A stretch of DNA of 64,000 bases from Brienomyrus brachyistius (taxonomy: Eukaryota > Chordata > Actinopteri > Osteoglossiformes > Mormyridae). The stretch is from the NCBI RefSeq assembly GCF_023856365.1, contig NC_064544.1, positions 21,056,399 to 21,120,398 of the forward strand, written 5' to 3'. The notes beneath the pieces are model-generated. The model made no database searches. It worked only from the letters and a program-made list of their open reading frames with translations, and was not told where the DNA came from. Made by a program: the position numbers and the translations under genes. Each line of letters opens with the position of its first letter. The first letter of the stretch is position 1. Positions 1-11,245 of this stretch are shown here, piece after piece.

Positions 1-1147
1 CAGATTAACCAAGTCCAAGAACAAAATGCCATCTGCTTATTCTCATTGTGTTGCCTCCCAAAATGGTTCCCCTGGGGCCTCAAGCCGCCAGGCAACACCT
101 ACGTCTGAAGGGATTAGCTGGTGCTCGGGGGGCGACGTGTTACTTAATACGGGGTTAGACTTTCAGGCTGGGAGGGAACTTGAGTTTTAAACCCCTGGTA
201 TTGGGAGACATGATCACAGGCACTTCCTGTCTCACGCACAAAGGTGGAAGGAGTGGGTGTGTCTAAGCAAAATAGCGAGGATATCCAGGAGGCGAGCAAA
301 ATCCACTTTGTTCTGTGAGAACGAGGCCTCTTTGTGCTGGATGCAATCGATCACTCAGAAAAAGGGAAGAACTTCAGGGCAAATGTATTTTTTCTGCCCG
401 TGCATCTTTTGTGGCCCCTTCCTAAGAGTGCGTCTTGGCAGGCAGGCCAGATATTTTACTTTCCCGACATCAGACGGGAGTCAATGTGCCGTAATGAGCT
501 CCATCTCTCTCCCATTATTTCCGCCGCTCAAGAGACAGCGTGGGGGGGGGGGGGGGGTCAGCAAATGTGTCCTTCATATGCACCAGCTTGTCAGGACCAA
601 AGCCATCGAATGCCCAGCTAGAAACAGCTCTGCCTCGGTCCTGTCACCATCTTTACGGGGGGGGGGTGATACTCTTAGCAGAGGCTAACCGAGCTGCAGT
701 GTTAGCCGCTTCTGCTGGGCGACGCATTCAGCTGGCACTCATAATCACCCCCGTTAATATGAAATTATATGTTTGGGTTGGCTTTTACATAGACTGATGT
801 TGCAAATCTGGCTAAAAATCATTAGGGGACATTAGAGGGTCCTGCGAATGGTTAAAGAGGACGGTCTTGTTCACCCACCTGAGTTTTTAACGCGTACGGC
901 CTTCGTTAACCAGCCGTGAGGTTAAAGTGCTTGCCCTCGATTATCTGGCCCAGTTAATGCACAAGGGCCTAATTAAAGGAGCACATCCTAATAGAAATAC
1001 GGTAGGATTAGAGGAAGTAGTCGCTTGGGGGAAAGTGAGCTGCCCAGCACAGAGTCATGAGTACAGAGCGCAGGGCATCGAACCACAACCGGCAAAAACA
1101 TGGGCTTGCTGACCGGTGCGGTCAGATGTGTAAGCCCCACCCGTGAG
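1..1147. other. Single-copy non-coding DNA with two poly-G tracts
   Basis: No recognisable gene. The short open frames here lack domain-like composition and run through homopolymers. There is a run of 16 G at 542-557 and 10 G at 657-666. The rest is ordinary mixed-composition sequence. Confidence 0.6.
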
Positions 1148-2684
1148 GGTCCTTCACACTGAAGCACAGCAGCAGCGGTGCCCGTGTCTCGTGAATCGGT
1201 GGTTCTTCGGCTCCTTTCTCCCGCCGAGCACTGGAACCTGGTCCCTCAGCAGCAGTGGTGCCCGTGTCTCTTTCGTGAATCGGTGGTTCTTTGGCTCCTT
1301 TCTCCCGCGGGGCACTGGAACCTGGTCCCTCAGCAGCAGTGGTGCCCGTGTCTCTTTCGTGAATCGGTGGTTCTTTGGCTCCTTTCTCCTGCGGGGCACT
1401 GGAACCTGGTCCCTCAGCAGCAGTGATGCCCGTGTCTCTTTCGTGACTGGGTGGCTCTTTGGCTCCTTTCTCCCGCGGGGCACTGGAACCTGGTCCCTCA
1501 GCAGCAGTGGTGCCCGTGTCTCTTTCGTGAATCGGTGGTTCTTTGGCTCCTTTCTCCCGCGGGGCACTGGAACCTGGTCCCTCAGCAGCAGTGGTGCCCG
1601 TGTCTCTTTCGTGAATCGGTGGTTCTTTGGCTCCTTTCTCCTGCCAGGCACTGGAACCTGGTCCCTCAGCAGCAGTGATGCCCGTGTCTCTTTCGTGACT
1701 CGGTGGTTCTTTGGCTCTTTTCTCCTGCCAGGCACTGGAACCTGGTCCCTCAGCAGCAGTGATGCCCGTGTCTCTTTCGTGAATCGGTGGTTCTTTGGCT
1801 CTTTTCTCCTGCCAGGCACTGGAACCTGGTCCCTCAGCAGCAGTGATGCCCGTGTCTCTTTCGTGAATCGGTGGTTCTTTGGCTCTTTTCTCCTGCCAGG
1901 CACTGGAGCCTGGTCCCTCAGCAGCAGTGGTGCCAGCGGCTCTTTCGTGAATCGGTGGTTCTTTGGCTCCTTTGTCCCGCCGGCCGCTGGAACCTGGTCC
2001 CTCAGCAGCAGTGGTGCCCGTGTCTCTTTCGTGAATTGGTGGTTCTTTGGCTCCTTATTCCCGCCGAGCACTGGAGCCTGGTCCCTCAGCAGCAGTGGTG
2101 CCCGTGTCTCTTTCGTGACTCGGTGGTTCTTTGGCTCCTTTCTCCCGCCGAGCACTGGAGCCTGGTCCCTCAGCAGCAGTGGTGCCGGCGGCTCTTTCGT
2201 GACTCGGTGGTTCTTTGGGTCTTTTCTCCTGTCAGGCACTGGAACCTGGTCCCTCAGCAGCAGTGGTGCCCATGTCTCTTTCGTGAATTGGTGGTTCTTT
2301 GGCTCCTTATTCCCGCCGAGCACTGGAGCCTGGTCCCTCAGCAGCAGTGGTGCCCGTGTCTCTTTCGTGAATCGGTGGTTCTTTGGCTCCTTTGTCCCGC
2401 CGGCCGCTGGAACCTGGTCCCTCAGCAGCAGTGGTGCCCGTGTCTCTTTCGTGAATTGGTGGTTCTTTGGCTCCTTATTCCCGCCGAGCACTGGAGCCTG
2501 GTCCCTCAGCAGCAGTGGTGCCCGTGTCTCTTTCGTGACTCGGTGGTTCTTTGGCTCCTTTCTCCCGCCGAGCACTGGAGCCTGGTCCCTCAGCAGCAGT
2601 GGTGCCTGCGGCTCTTTCGTGAATCGGTGGTTCTTTGGCCCCTGTCTCCCACCGGGCCCCGGAGTCTGGTCCTTCAGCAGTAGA
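1148..2684. repeat. 84-bp minisatellite, about 18 copies
   Basis: A tandem array with an 84-bp unit containing the anchors GTGAATCGGTGGTTCTTTGG and CTGGAACCTGGTCCCTCAGC. Eighteen copies can be counted from the recurring TGG-TTC-TTT-GG core. Because 84 is a multiple of three and the unit lacks stops in several frames, the array reads as ~500-residue open frames on both strands: a 28-residue repeat containing RWFFGSF on plus and one containing KEPKNHRFTKE on minus. Variants such as AATCGG/ACTCGG/AATTGG change residues in both readings, so no frame looks protected by selection. The 246 bp at 1941-2186 recur exactly at 2361-2606, a five-unit (420-bp) block duplication. I read it as a non-coding minisatellite. 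Confidence 0.93.
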
Positions 2685-3544
2685 TACAGGCTATTTAAAT
2701 GCTCCATTGGAGAGAGATTAAAGTTTATGCAAGGTCACTGGGGATGTGATAATTATAATCACAGGTTTTTGGCTCTGCAATGACAGCCATTTGTTATTTT
2801 CACTCCAGCAACTCCGGCGGCCCAAGGATGTTGACAAGCGTGGACTGATTTAGTGGCCTGCTCCCCCCCCCCCGCCCTCACACACCCACTCCCCAGCCAG
2901 CCAGTCAGTCTGCCCGGTCCCTCGGGCCCCCTCCCCACTCACCCTACCACAGACTGACACCCCCTTTGAGGCTCCTGTGCCGTTCAGCTCTGCTGCTCCC
3001 AGGAACGACGGCTCTGGCTGGACTGGGGTCAGGGGGATGGTGTCCCACAGTTAGGCTGAGGAGAGGACATATTGTAGTGTTGCATGCCTTAATCTGCTCT
3101 CAGAGCTGTCTCTATATCCCATATAAACCTTTCAAAGTCGTTTCTCCATTATTATTAATTATACAGCTTCTTTAATCATGCTTAATCAGCATAAAGATTC
3201 ACAACATACACAATTTGATAAATATATTTATAAGTATACTGTATGTCTACTCAATAGTGTTTTTACAGATATAGATGGGAATGGGAAGATGGGAAATTTG
3301 ATCCCATCTTTAACATATTATAGTAAGTCATGTAATCCCAATTTCTACCACGTGAGATTTCTTCACCAAGCTATTAAATGTGCATTGTCTTCTTAAGAGC
3401 AACAGACCTGGCCAGAGTTTTAATGAAATTGTGGCAAAGATACACCATTTAAATGTATCATGGTATAGGGTTACATCTACAATAGTGTATTACTTGTGTT
3501 ACTAATGTTTGCTTGCTGGTTGGTTGGTTTCATATTGCGCAAAC
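2685..3544. other. Non-coding DNA, poly-C tract
   Basis: No gene seen. There is a run of 11 C at 2863-2873 in a C-rich stretch (about 2860-2960), followed by A+T-rich single-copy sequence. Confidence 0.5.
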
Positions 3545-3645
3545 AAACATAAACGCAGGAACTAATCATTTACAAAGGCCGTACAGGTCCCACCCCCTTG
3601 ACCCTGAACAGGTTGAGCGATCAGAAGATGGATGGATGGATGTAG
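3545..3645 (+). repeat. Fragment of a fish SINE-type repeat (3' tail)
   Basis: The sequence GACCCTGAACAGGTTGAGCG followed by AGAAGATGGATGGATGGATG is the characteristic end of a repeat family whose copies recur near 29.6, 47.6 and 48.7 kb: a 'tgaccctg..ggataagcgg' block followed by (GGAT)n. Only the last ~100 bp are recognisable. Confidence 0.6.
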
Positions 3646-5984
3646 AGGCTCGAAAATAAACCTAGGTGTGCAGTGACGTTGCATTAACGTGGATTATGCT
3701 TGGGACAGTGGCATTATAGGGGCTAATCAAAATAGCCCTTAGACATAACTGTTGATGTCTCAATCAGCTGAGTACTTTCAAATTTAATGAACTCTAGCAG
3801 ATTTATGGGTGATGTGTCGCACAGGCTGTGTTTGTATAGCAGATAAGTCAATAAATAGGCGACCGAATAATCATTGTGTTTCTCATTTTTTACTCTGTTT
3901 TCACCAGGCTAGTTTGCAGGACACACATGGACAACTGCCTGACAAGTAGCTGCATCATCTCATACGCAGCCATTTACCATCATATCACTTAGCAGGAAAA
4001 GATTAGCTGAATTTGCTCTCAATATGTTTCACTGAAACAAGTTTAAGAATTTGATCTACTTGCTGACCTTTTCCTGGAAAATTGAAAGGCATTCCTGCAG
4101 ACCCATTATACATGCAGAATAAGTTATTTGCTAACGTTTAGCTGTCTTCTCTATTTAGCAAACGGCTTACTCAACTATAAATAAAATGCTTCGGGACAAT
4201 AAGCCTTTGGCGTCTTAATATCCACTTCCAGGCCCGGAGAGAATCTCCAAGGTTATAATTTTCAGGCCATTCTGCCCTTTAATTCTGGAGCAATCACAGC
4301 GTGGCTTTCTTAGTCCTGAAGGACGGCCCATTCTCATGCAAGAAAGGGGTGAAAAACATTCATTAAGTATTCCACGTTGAATGCCTGCGGTCCAATTGGA
4401 TTTGTAAGAAATCTGAAGGCAATGCATTTGTGCAATTTGCACACAAAGTGGTCCGAATTGATCTAAAATAAACCCCTCAACTTTAAATGTGCACGAAAAG
4501 ACCAGCAGATAATTACATCATTTAGGAAATTGATCGCTTTGGAGTCGATGCAAAAGGTTTCGGAAACAGGAGATAAATGGCAGAAGGGCGGCTTTTAAGG
4601 AGCGTCTCTGACGTTGATGCTGACAAAAAAAAGAAAGATGAAATATTTCAAATGGTATAAAAAAGGTGTGGATGAAATCAAAGGGGTTCAGAAGGACAAT
4701 GGAAGGCAGTATTAGAGCTAACAAAGGATTTCATTAAGCCAAACAAGGCTTAACTACAAAATCAATATGTCATAATTAAAGCAAGCTCTATGCCTTAACA
4801 CAAGTACAAAGAGTGAAAAAAAGTCACCAAAAGAGAATTATTTGCACTAAATGGTGGCCGGGGTTATTAAGATTAGAAGATAAATGCCTTTCGCACACAA
4901 AGACACTGCTCAATATATATATTTTTTCATTTCCTTTGTGGGAAGACCGCCCATTCAGGTGAGTATTAGAAGGTAATAGAGCTGAATCTATCAGTGTAAC
5001 CCAGCTGAACAGATATACGAAACAAAAAGCAGAGCCCGAGGAAAGTGGAGGAAGCTTCTGGAACCGGAGCGCCGGATCGGGAATGGAGCTTTCCGATTTC
5101 ATACTAATCAAGCAAAGACTGGAAGTTATGATCCACCCAATAGATTTCATTCTCTTTACATGATAAGGGTAATGATGGAGGAATATTCAATGTTCATTAT
5201 GCATGCTGGTGGCTGAGTATTTCACAAATGCTGATCAGCTAGATTGGTTAAAGTTCATTTTGGGTTTTTTTTGAAGATGTAATATCAGAGGTTGTTTCAG
5301 GATGATATCAAGTTTAAAATTGTATAAGAAAATGGGGTTGAAAAGTAAAATAATGACCTTAATAAGGTTTGAGATACTGCAGTAGATTTTTGAGTTTGTA
5401 CCCCAGACTGTTTGAGATTCTCCAAATGCTATTCTGTCACTTGATCTTGAGGCCCTGAAAATCCGGAGCGGTGGGCGACGGTGGAGGTGGATAGCGGCCC
5501 TGGTCTCCTGGAAGTCCTCCGCACCTGGGACGGGGTCTCAGATCAGGGGTGCTGAAGCCTGACATGCAGGGCCGTATGGGCTGCAATGCCCACTTTCAGA
5601 GCGTAGAAATGAACAATCATTCTGCTCCCTCGCAGTGATATTAATGCACCGGCAGAATGGATTCCACAACCTTTGTTCCCTGCTCCTATGATCTGCTTTG
5701 TAAATGTTCATTTGTATCATTTAATTAGAGGGAGGATATTTCAGTACTGTAGCTCCACTCAGTCCATTTCCAGTTTATAATGGGACAGACACATCTACTA
5801 ACTACTAAAAGAATCCTGGTCAGTTTCTTTTGAACGTAAAATACTGCAAATTAACATATTACATTGTTAGTGATCCATGTTTCCTTTACCTCACATAATT
5901 GTAACTGTAAACTTGAAGATTTCCTTTCTCGCTTAGTCCCGCGTAGTTATTACCGATATTCTATCTCAAGTCAATATGTGGCGT
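3646..5984. other. Single-copy A+T-rich DNA, possible conserved non-coding sequence
   Basis: No gene or clear repeat. The open frames on the minus strand at 4.2-5.15 kb show no recognisable domain. The texture (many ATTA/TAAT cores, CTCATTAAG-type strings, little low complexity around 4.2-5.1 kb) resembles developmental regulatory DNA, which is inference only. Confidence 0.4.
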
Positions 5985-6185
5985 ATTGACGTTTTAGCAG
6001 ATGCTTTCATCCAAAGTTGGCATACATTTGAGAAAGCCAGCTCAGCCACTTCATGGAGCAATTGGGGGCTAAGGGCCATGATCTGGAGCCCAACAGTGAC
6101 AACCCTCTGCTGACCACAGGATTTGACTTGGTGACCTTCCAAACACAGACACAGCATCCTAACCCACAGAGCCGCACCCCACCTT
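5985..6185. repeat. SINE-like interspersed repeat, diverged
   Basis: It begins near GATGCTTTCATCCAAAGTTG, a diverged version of the 'gacgcttttatccaaagcgacttaca' block very common in fish SINE-type repeats. It continues through GGGGGCTAAGGGCCATGATC and ends near CAGAGCCGCACCCC, like the pol III-derived end in reverse order. The assignment is from remembered family structure, without a search. Confidence 0.6.
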
Positions 6186-6794
6186 TAATGTATGTTACAT
6201 GCTTCTGTACTTATTTATATGTCCTAACGAATCCCTTGTCATCCTGTCTCTGTATGTCTGCGTGTAAAAAATTCTTAGCACATCTGTGTCAGTGTGTTTG
6301 TGGAATACAAGTGACTCTGATTCGATGCTCAGTCACATGATGAAGCTGGTGGGCGTGTCCTCCCAGGTCACATGTTTTGGAGCAGCCTATGACACTCACT
6401 CAGCCCATAACCAAAAGAGCAACGTCGATACCCTCTTATCAATCAATAGCCTGGTAAATGGTAAATCTGAAAACCTTCCAGGAAGGACGGCGGCTGTCAC
6501 AGAGTCACCCATCTGCACGTGGGAGTGGCTGGAAAAAAGCTCCGTCCTTCACATTAGCACAGTGGCCCATGTGACACGGGTATTATAAAAACAGACAATC
6601 GGGGCATTTTTTCCTGTCTACAAATGAACCCATAGAAACACATAGCAAAATAGGATTAAGGTTAAGCTAAAGCTCAGCTAAAATATACAACTTATTATAA
6701 TTCACTGGGGTGTATATTTGCAAATTTTATTTTATATATTTTAATAACGATAATCTCTTTGTTTGGCGAAAAGACCCTCTGGATTCGCTGGCGT
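6186..6794. other. Non-coding single-copy DNA
   Basis: Nothing recognisable as a gene or repeat. It becomes A+T-rich from about 6600. Confidence 0.4.
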
Positions 6795-6874
6795 CTACCT
6801 ACGCAGTCATTTTGATTTACTGCTCAAATTACTCCTCTTAATTTCCTCCCAGTGATTACAGAGGCCAAGGTCAT
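6795..6874. repeat. Duplicated ~80-bp element, copy A (putative CNE)
   Basis: It shares CTACCTRCGC, TTTGATTTAYTGCTCAAATT + ACTC and AGGCCAAGGTCAT in the same order and spacing with 8744-8824, at roughly three quarters identity by eye. CCAAGGTCA matches the monomeric nuclear-receptor half-site (NR5A/ERR type) and CAAATTAC contains a homeodomain core. A duplicated regulatory element is the likeliest reading. An old interspersed repeat is the alternative. Confidence 0.6.
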
Positions 6875-8743
6875 AATCAGAGCGCTCCACCAAACATTAA
6901 TGCGGGCTTTGGGTGGCGATCACCCCCACCCCCCCTCCAAACGTAGGCACACAAAGGCGACGGGCCCTCAGTCCCAGGGGACGATAATCCCAATCAATGA
7001 TGCCACGCTCTTTAATGCTGGACGTTTCCACGGAGATGGAGTTATTATTCAAAAAAAGCCCAGCACCGGAATCAATTATAAAATTACATATGTAGTTGTG
7101 GGGGAAAGAAGTGTGTGTGGGGGGGGTGTGGTGGTTCTAATCTCCTGCGGGTGGCAACGGTCACCTTCCTGTGGTGCTACTTTCATTAGTGGCCAGGATG
7201 TGGCTGTAGGGGAGTGTGCGACAGCTCCAGGTATATCTCAAGCAGAAATAACAAACGAGGCCACTCTCCTGATAAGAGGAGCTGGTCGCCGGCTTCTCGG
7301 TGATAGCGCGGCCCCGACTGCATCTATCTCATTTCCGAGGGTCAGGCTTTGTCTGCTAGCAGCTCTTTCCCGCAGCTCCAGGGACAAATGTGGCTCTCGC
7401 AGTCATTAAGGAAGCCGACTCCCCTCCGGATTCAGGCTTTATCAATCTGTTTGTCTCTCCCCCCCCCCCCCCCCCACCCCCGCCGTGTTTAGATGGGCCC
7501 TGTTAACCGGTTAACGCTAAAAAGCGCTGGACTTAGGTTACCGTAATCATTACGTTACAGAGACACTAACATGTCCCCATTTTAACCGCTTAAAGCAAAC
7601 ACTAATCATGATTCCTATTAAGCTTCTTCTCTGAAAAAGTCGCTAACTTTGTAACAATAATATAAGAGAATAAAATCCTCACTGGCAGGGTGGTCAGCAA
7701 ATGATACTTTTAACTGAAAAGCAAGTGCTGTGGTCCAGCTGGTGGAATCTGTGAAATATTCAAAAGGCGGGGGGAGAGAGCAGGGGAGAGAAACAGGGTT
7801 AATAAATGCCTGTCCTCTCCTCCGCATCCTGACGCACTAGCCGCCTATCCACTGAAATGCGCTAACCCTTGGTTCCTTAGATTTGCACATTTCCTGAAGC
7901 ATTAATCTATGAAATTAATCTGAGATTGGAGTTGACCATACTCATTTTGAGGTAACCTTTCCTTCCTGTCGCTTTCGCATCGTTTGGGGGAAGTTCTTAA
8001 GCACCAGCAGTATCTCTGGGAAAGCGTGGCGAGGGGGAAGACAGAGATTTGGTGAGCCCCCCCCCCCCCACAATGAAACTGCGATTGGGGAGGCTCAGCA
8101 TACTGCTTCTGTACTTAGAATAAATGCAGCAAAAAAAGTGTTTATCTTAATGTGACATAAATACTTCATTACCCAACTACATATGCGATACCGTCATTGA
8201 AAAAATAATAGAAACGAGGAAGTCAACATTCATAAGTGTTCAAAGCCAGATATGAACAATGATCTTAATGAGGCTCAGCAATGGCCAGAGTCCGTATGAT
8301 TTCAACGTAGGAAGACCTGTCAGCCAGTAAAGACTGAACCTCAGAGACCAGGAAGCCATCGAAGCAGGGCAGGGATAAGGTCACCATGAAGAAATGAAGC
8401 AAAATGAAATAACAGAAGGCAAGAACCTAGACCCAGAGTCTGCGAGAGCTCCTTCATCTGTGAAGGCTGGGAGACACAACGCTGGTTTGCTTCAGCAATA
8501 TGTTGACATTTATATTCATTTATAGAGGAATTTGAGTAAGGAAGCCTCATTCTTTGTGTGGAACAGCGGTTAAGGACATATACGTGTCACACTCTAGTAC
8601 CCTTGTGCTGGGCCTTAACTTGATCTGCTCCAAAAAACCCTGCCGCAGTACAAACTGCTAAAATTATGAAGTGGTTTTTGATAAAAGCACCAGGTAAGCA
8701 ATGAAAAAATAATGAGAGGAAGCTGTTAAAAGTTCATTCCTTC
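6875..8743. other. Non-coding DNA between the two related blocks
   Basis: No gene seen. An open frame of about 185 codons (6852-7409, plus) has no domain-like features and crosses the low-complexity runs near 6925 and 7120. Poly-C runs occur at 7459-7475 (17 C) and 8057-8069 (13 C). Some stretches (7240-7420, 7500-7900) have the even, CNE-like texture seen elsewhere. Confidence 0.4.
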
Positions 8744-8824
8744 CTACCTGCGCGCTGATTTGATTTATTGCTCAAATTACTCATCATCGTTTGCTCCGTA
8801 TGCATCCGTGCAGGCCAAGGTCAT
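8744..8824. repeat. Duplicated ~80-bp element, copy B (putative CNE)
   Basis: Direct-orientation partner of 6795-6874, 1.95 kb downstream. The core TTTGATTTATTGCTCAAATT and the AGGCCAAGGTCAT end are kept, while the ~27-29 bp between them has diverged. Conservation at the two ends with drift in the middle fits two protein-binding clusters. Confidence 0.6.
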
Positions 8825-11245
8825 GCCAACATCATCATTATGAAGAGGCACAGATTTCAATGCCCAACAAGGGCCATCAAATATCCCACGTAGCATCTAC
8901 AGTCTACTCTCAGGCCCTGCCATTGTCAAGCCCCGTCAAAGTCAGGCCTCATCACTCTCAGAGTTGGGTCTGGCTGTATCATGCTTTGGGGATGTTAGTG
9001 CTCTGTGGGGGCTGACCCACAAATGCCTGAAGCAAAGAGAAGGCAAGAACAGGATGAAGGCATGCTTCACTGTTAGCCAGTTGATTCTAAGAACTTTCTT
9101 CTGGAATGTTCCAGATTTAACCTTGGAGGAAATGACCCAACAGCTTATAGTGGCTTAAAAGTAATAATGCGACTGCGAGTGTGTTAAGGGAACTTCTGTC
9201 TGCAAGTGATTCCCTCAGTGAATGAGCAAGGAGTACGTCGTATTGGGAGACATCTATCCAGAGAGTGTTATGCGTAAATCTGATGCGTGAAACTTGAAAG
9301 ATGTTGAAAGGTGTGAAAGATGTGTGAAAGATTTATGTGAACTTTTTAGGTATGAGTCATGTGTGAGTCATATTTGAGTCTTAATTTGTGAAAGACACAA
9401 TTGCCTTATACGTGAAATTTTTAAGTCTTATGTGTCGGAAGACACATAAGAGTCTCATAAGAGTGATGATTTAAAATATTAACAGCACAAGTGATATATA
9501 TAAATTCCATCTTTCGCTCTTAAATAACCCTTTACTATCTACTTCACCTGCGGACGTAAACCGGGCAGCGTCAATTACGACTCGCAACTTCTCCCCCGCT
9601 TCTGCTACAAAGGTTTTTTTAGATTCCCAGCATGCACCTGTTAAATTACAGCCATAGCTCAAGCCGGGCCTCGCTGTAGTCTTCGCACGAGGACCCTTTC
9701 TGTTGCTGGATGGAGAAGAAATGCAAGCCGTGCAATTGAATCCCAATGTCATTACCTAAACGCTGAGATAGGTCAGGGATTACCACCAATGTAAATGAGA
9801 TATGAACTGCAGTTGAATTAGAGTCCCGTCTTTCTTTGCAGGATGACTTCAGCAAATAGGCTAAGATAAGGAAATCTCTGTAATTACATAGAGTCATGCT
9901 GGTCAATTCACCGCTATGAGTGCTTTGGCTTGTTTGCTCTGTAGAAGAGAGGAGAGGCCAGGATGTGATCTTCTCTGCAATATTAAGTAATTCTGCGCAA
10001 TCAATAGGAGTACATTGTGCCAAATGAAAGAATTAGGGCCCAGCACACGTCCCATTGTGGCTCGTATCGCTCTATCATTTTTGGTAATATCATTTCCAAA
10101 TTAAATTTTATGGTTCATTACATTGCGGTGTAGAGAGTCTCTAATGGAATTCAAAGTAGATCAGACAAGCTTTGCGCACTGGCTCTTGTTGTGTTAAGAT
10201 GTTATTTTGTCCTAATTATCAGATAATAAAGCCTGGGGTTATAATTTCTGATATTTACATTTGAGAAGTCAATCACCATTTGCTGAAGAGGTTTTTCAGT
10301 GAACAATTAAACTCTAATAGGACACTTGTTCAGTAAGCTAATGTATAAGACTGAAGCTGACAAGCTGGAACAATCAGGCTAAATATTGATTTAAGTGCTT
10401 GTTGCTGATTAATTACTGGCAAAAATATGACGCGTGTGGGTTGTGGGTTCTGTGCCATAAGGCTCACGCATTATGGTTACGTTAGGTTAATCACCAAGCG
10501 TGTTTACAGGGGGTTTCAAAGTTTAACGGAGTTAATCTGTAAGAAGCTGCTTCTGAACCTTAAATCGTCTTGCCTTAAAGTTGGGCGAACTGCAGAATTA
10601 TAAGTCTATTACTCAAGTCATTAATTCAGAAATATGTCAAGTGTCACTGGCAATTTTCCTTGTGTTAACTTGGAAAACTGACACATACATAGATCTGAAC
10701 TGCATTGGTAAGCATGAAACACCAGACCGGGTAGGCAAATAACTAATACCACATGTTACATATTTACATAATACATACTCATGTTACTAAAACAAGTTGT
10801 GATTGCTCAGTTTAACAGGCAGTTTAGAAACTGGGTAAAATCAGTAGTGTTAGCTTTGATGACTGGCAACTCCAAAGTTTAATTTGATAACGCTAAATCG
10901 ATAAACCACTAAAAAATTTAGCAATAGCTAACGTCAACTGCTAACTTTTATGAATTTAGCTTTGGTTTGGTTTTTGGCTCTGAATCCCTTAAAATCATAC
11001 ATAGAGAGCTAAAATTTTAACCTGTTAGACACTTAAGTTCCATCTGTTAGACTAGAATGATTACCAGAGCATATTTAGGACTTAACCAAATGGATATCAG
11101 TGAGTGATACCAGTAGAGTCTTTGGCATAAACCAGCGTTGAAATGTTTTTTCTATGATATTCTGTTTGTGAGATATAAGCATGACCCATGTTGACATTTT
11201 GCCCTGAGTGAAGCCAGTAGTATATGGCTGCAGACTCTCAATGCC
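8825..11245. other. Single-copy DNA, possible CNEs
   Basis: No gene recognised. At 9290-9440 there is a loose GTGAAAGA/GTGTGA repetition without a clear unit. The minus-strand open frames at 9471-10023 have no recognisable domain. The stretch 9740-10560 has CNE-like texture with frequent TAAT cores. A near match to the 16-bp satellite unit (CAGGCCTCATCACTCTCAG) sits alone at about 8943. Confidence 0.4.

Noticed and set aside
1143..2783. 546-codon plus and 517-codon minus frames as repeat-protein genes
   Set aside because: Both come from an 84-bp tandem repeat that is open on both strands. Variable sites are non-synonymous in both, and there is no promoter, splice or domain evidence.
6852..7409. 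185-codon plus frame
   Set aside because: Starts inside the duplicated block, crosses homopolymers, and shows no domain or consistent composition.
8935..8962. Stray unit of the 16-bp satellite as an origin or seed
   Set aside because: A single 18/19 match to a simple C/T-rich unit 2.3 kb away can arise by chance.
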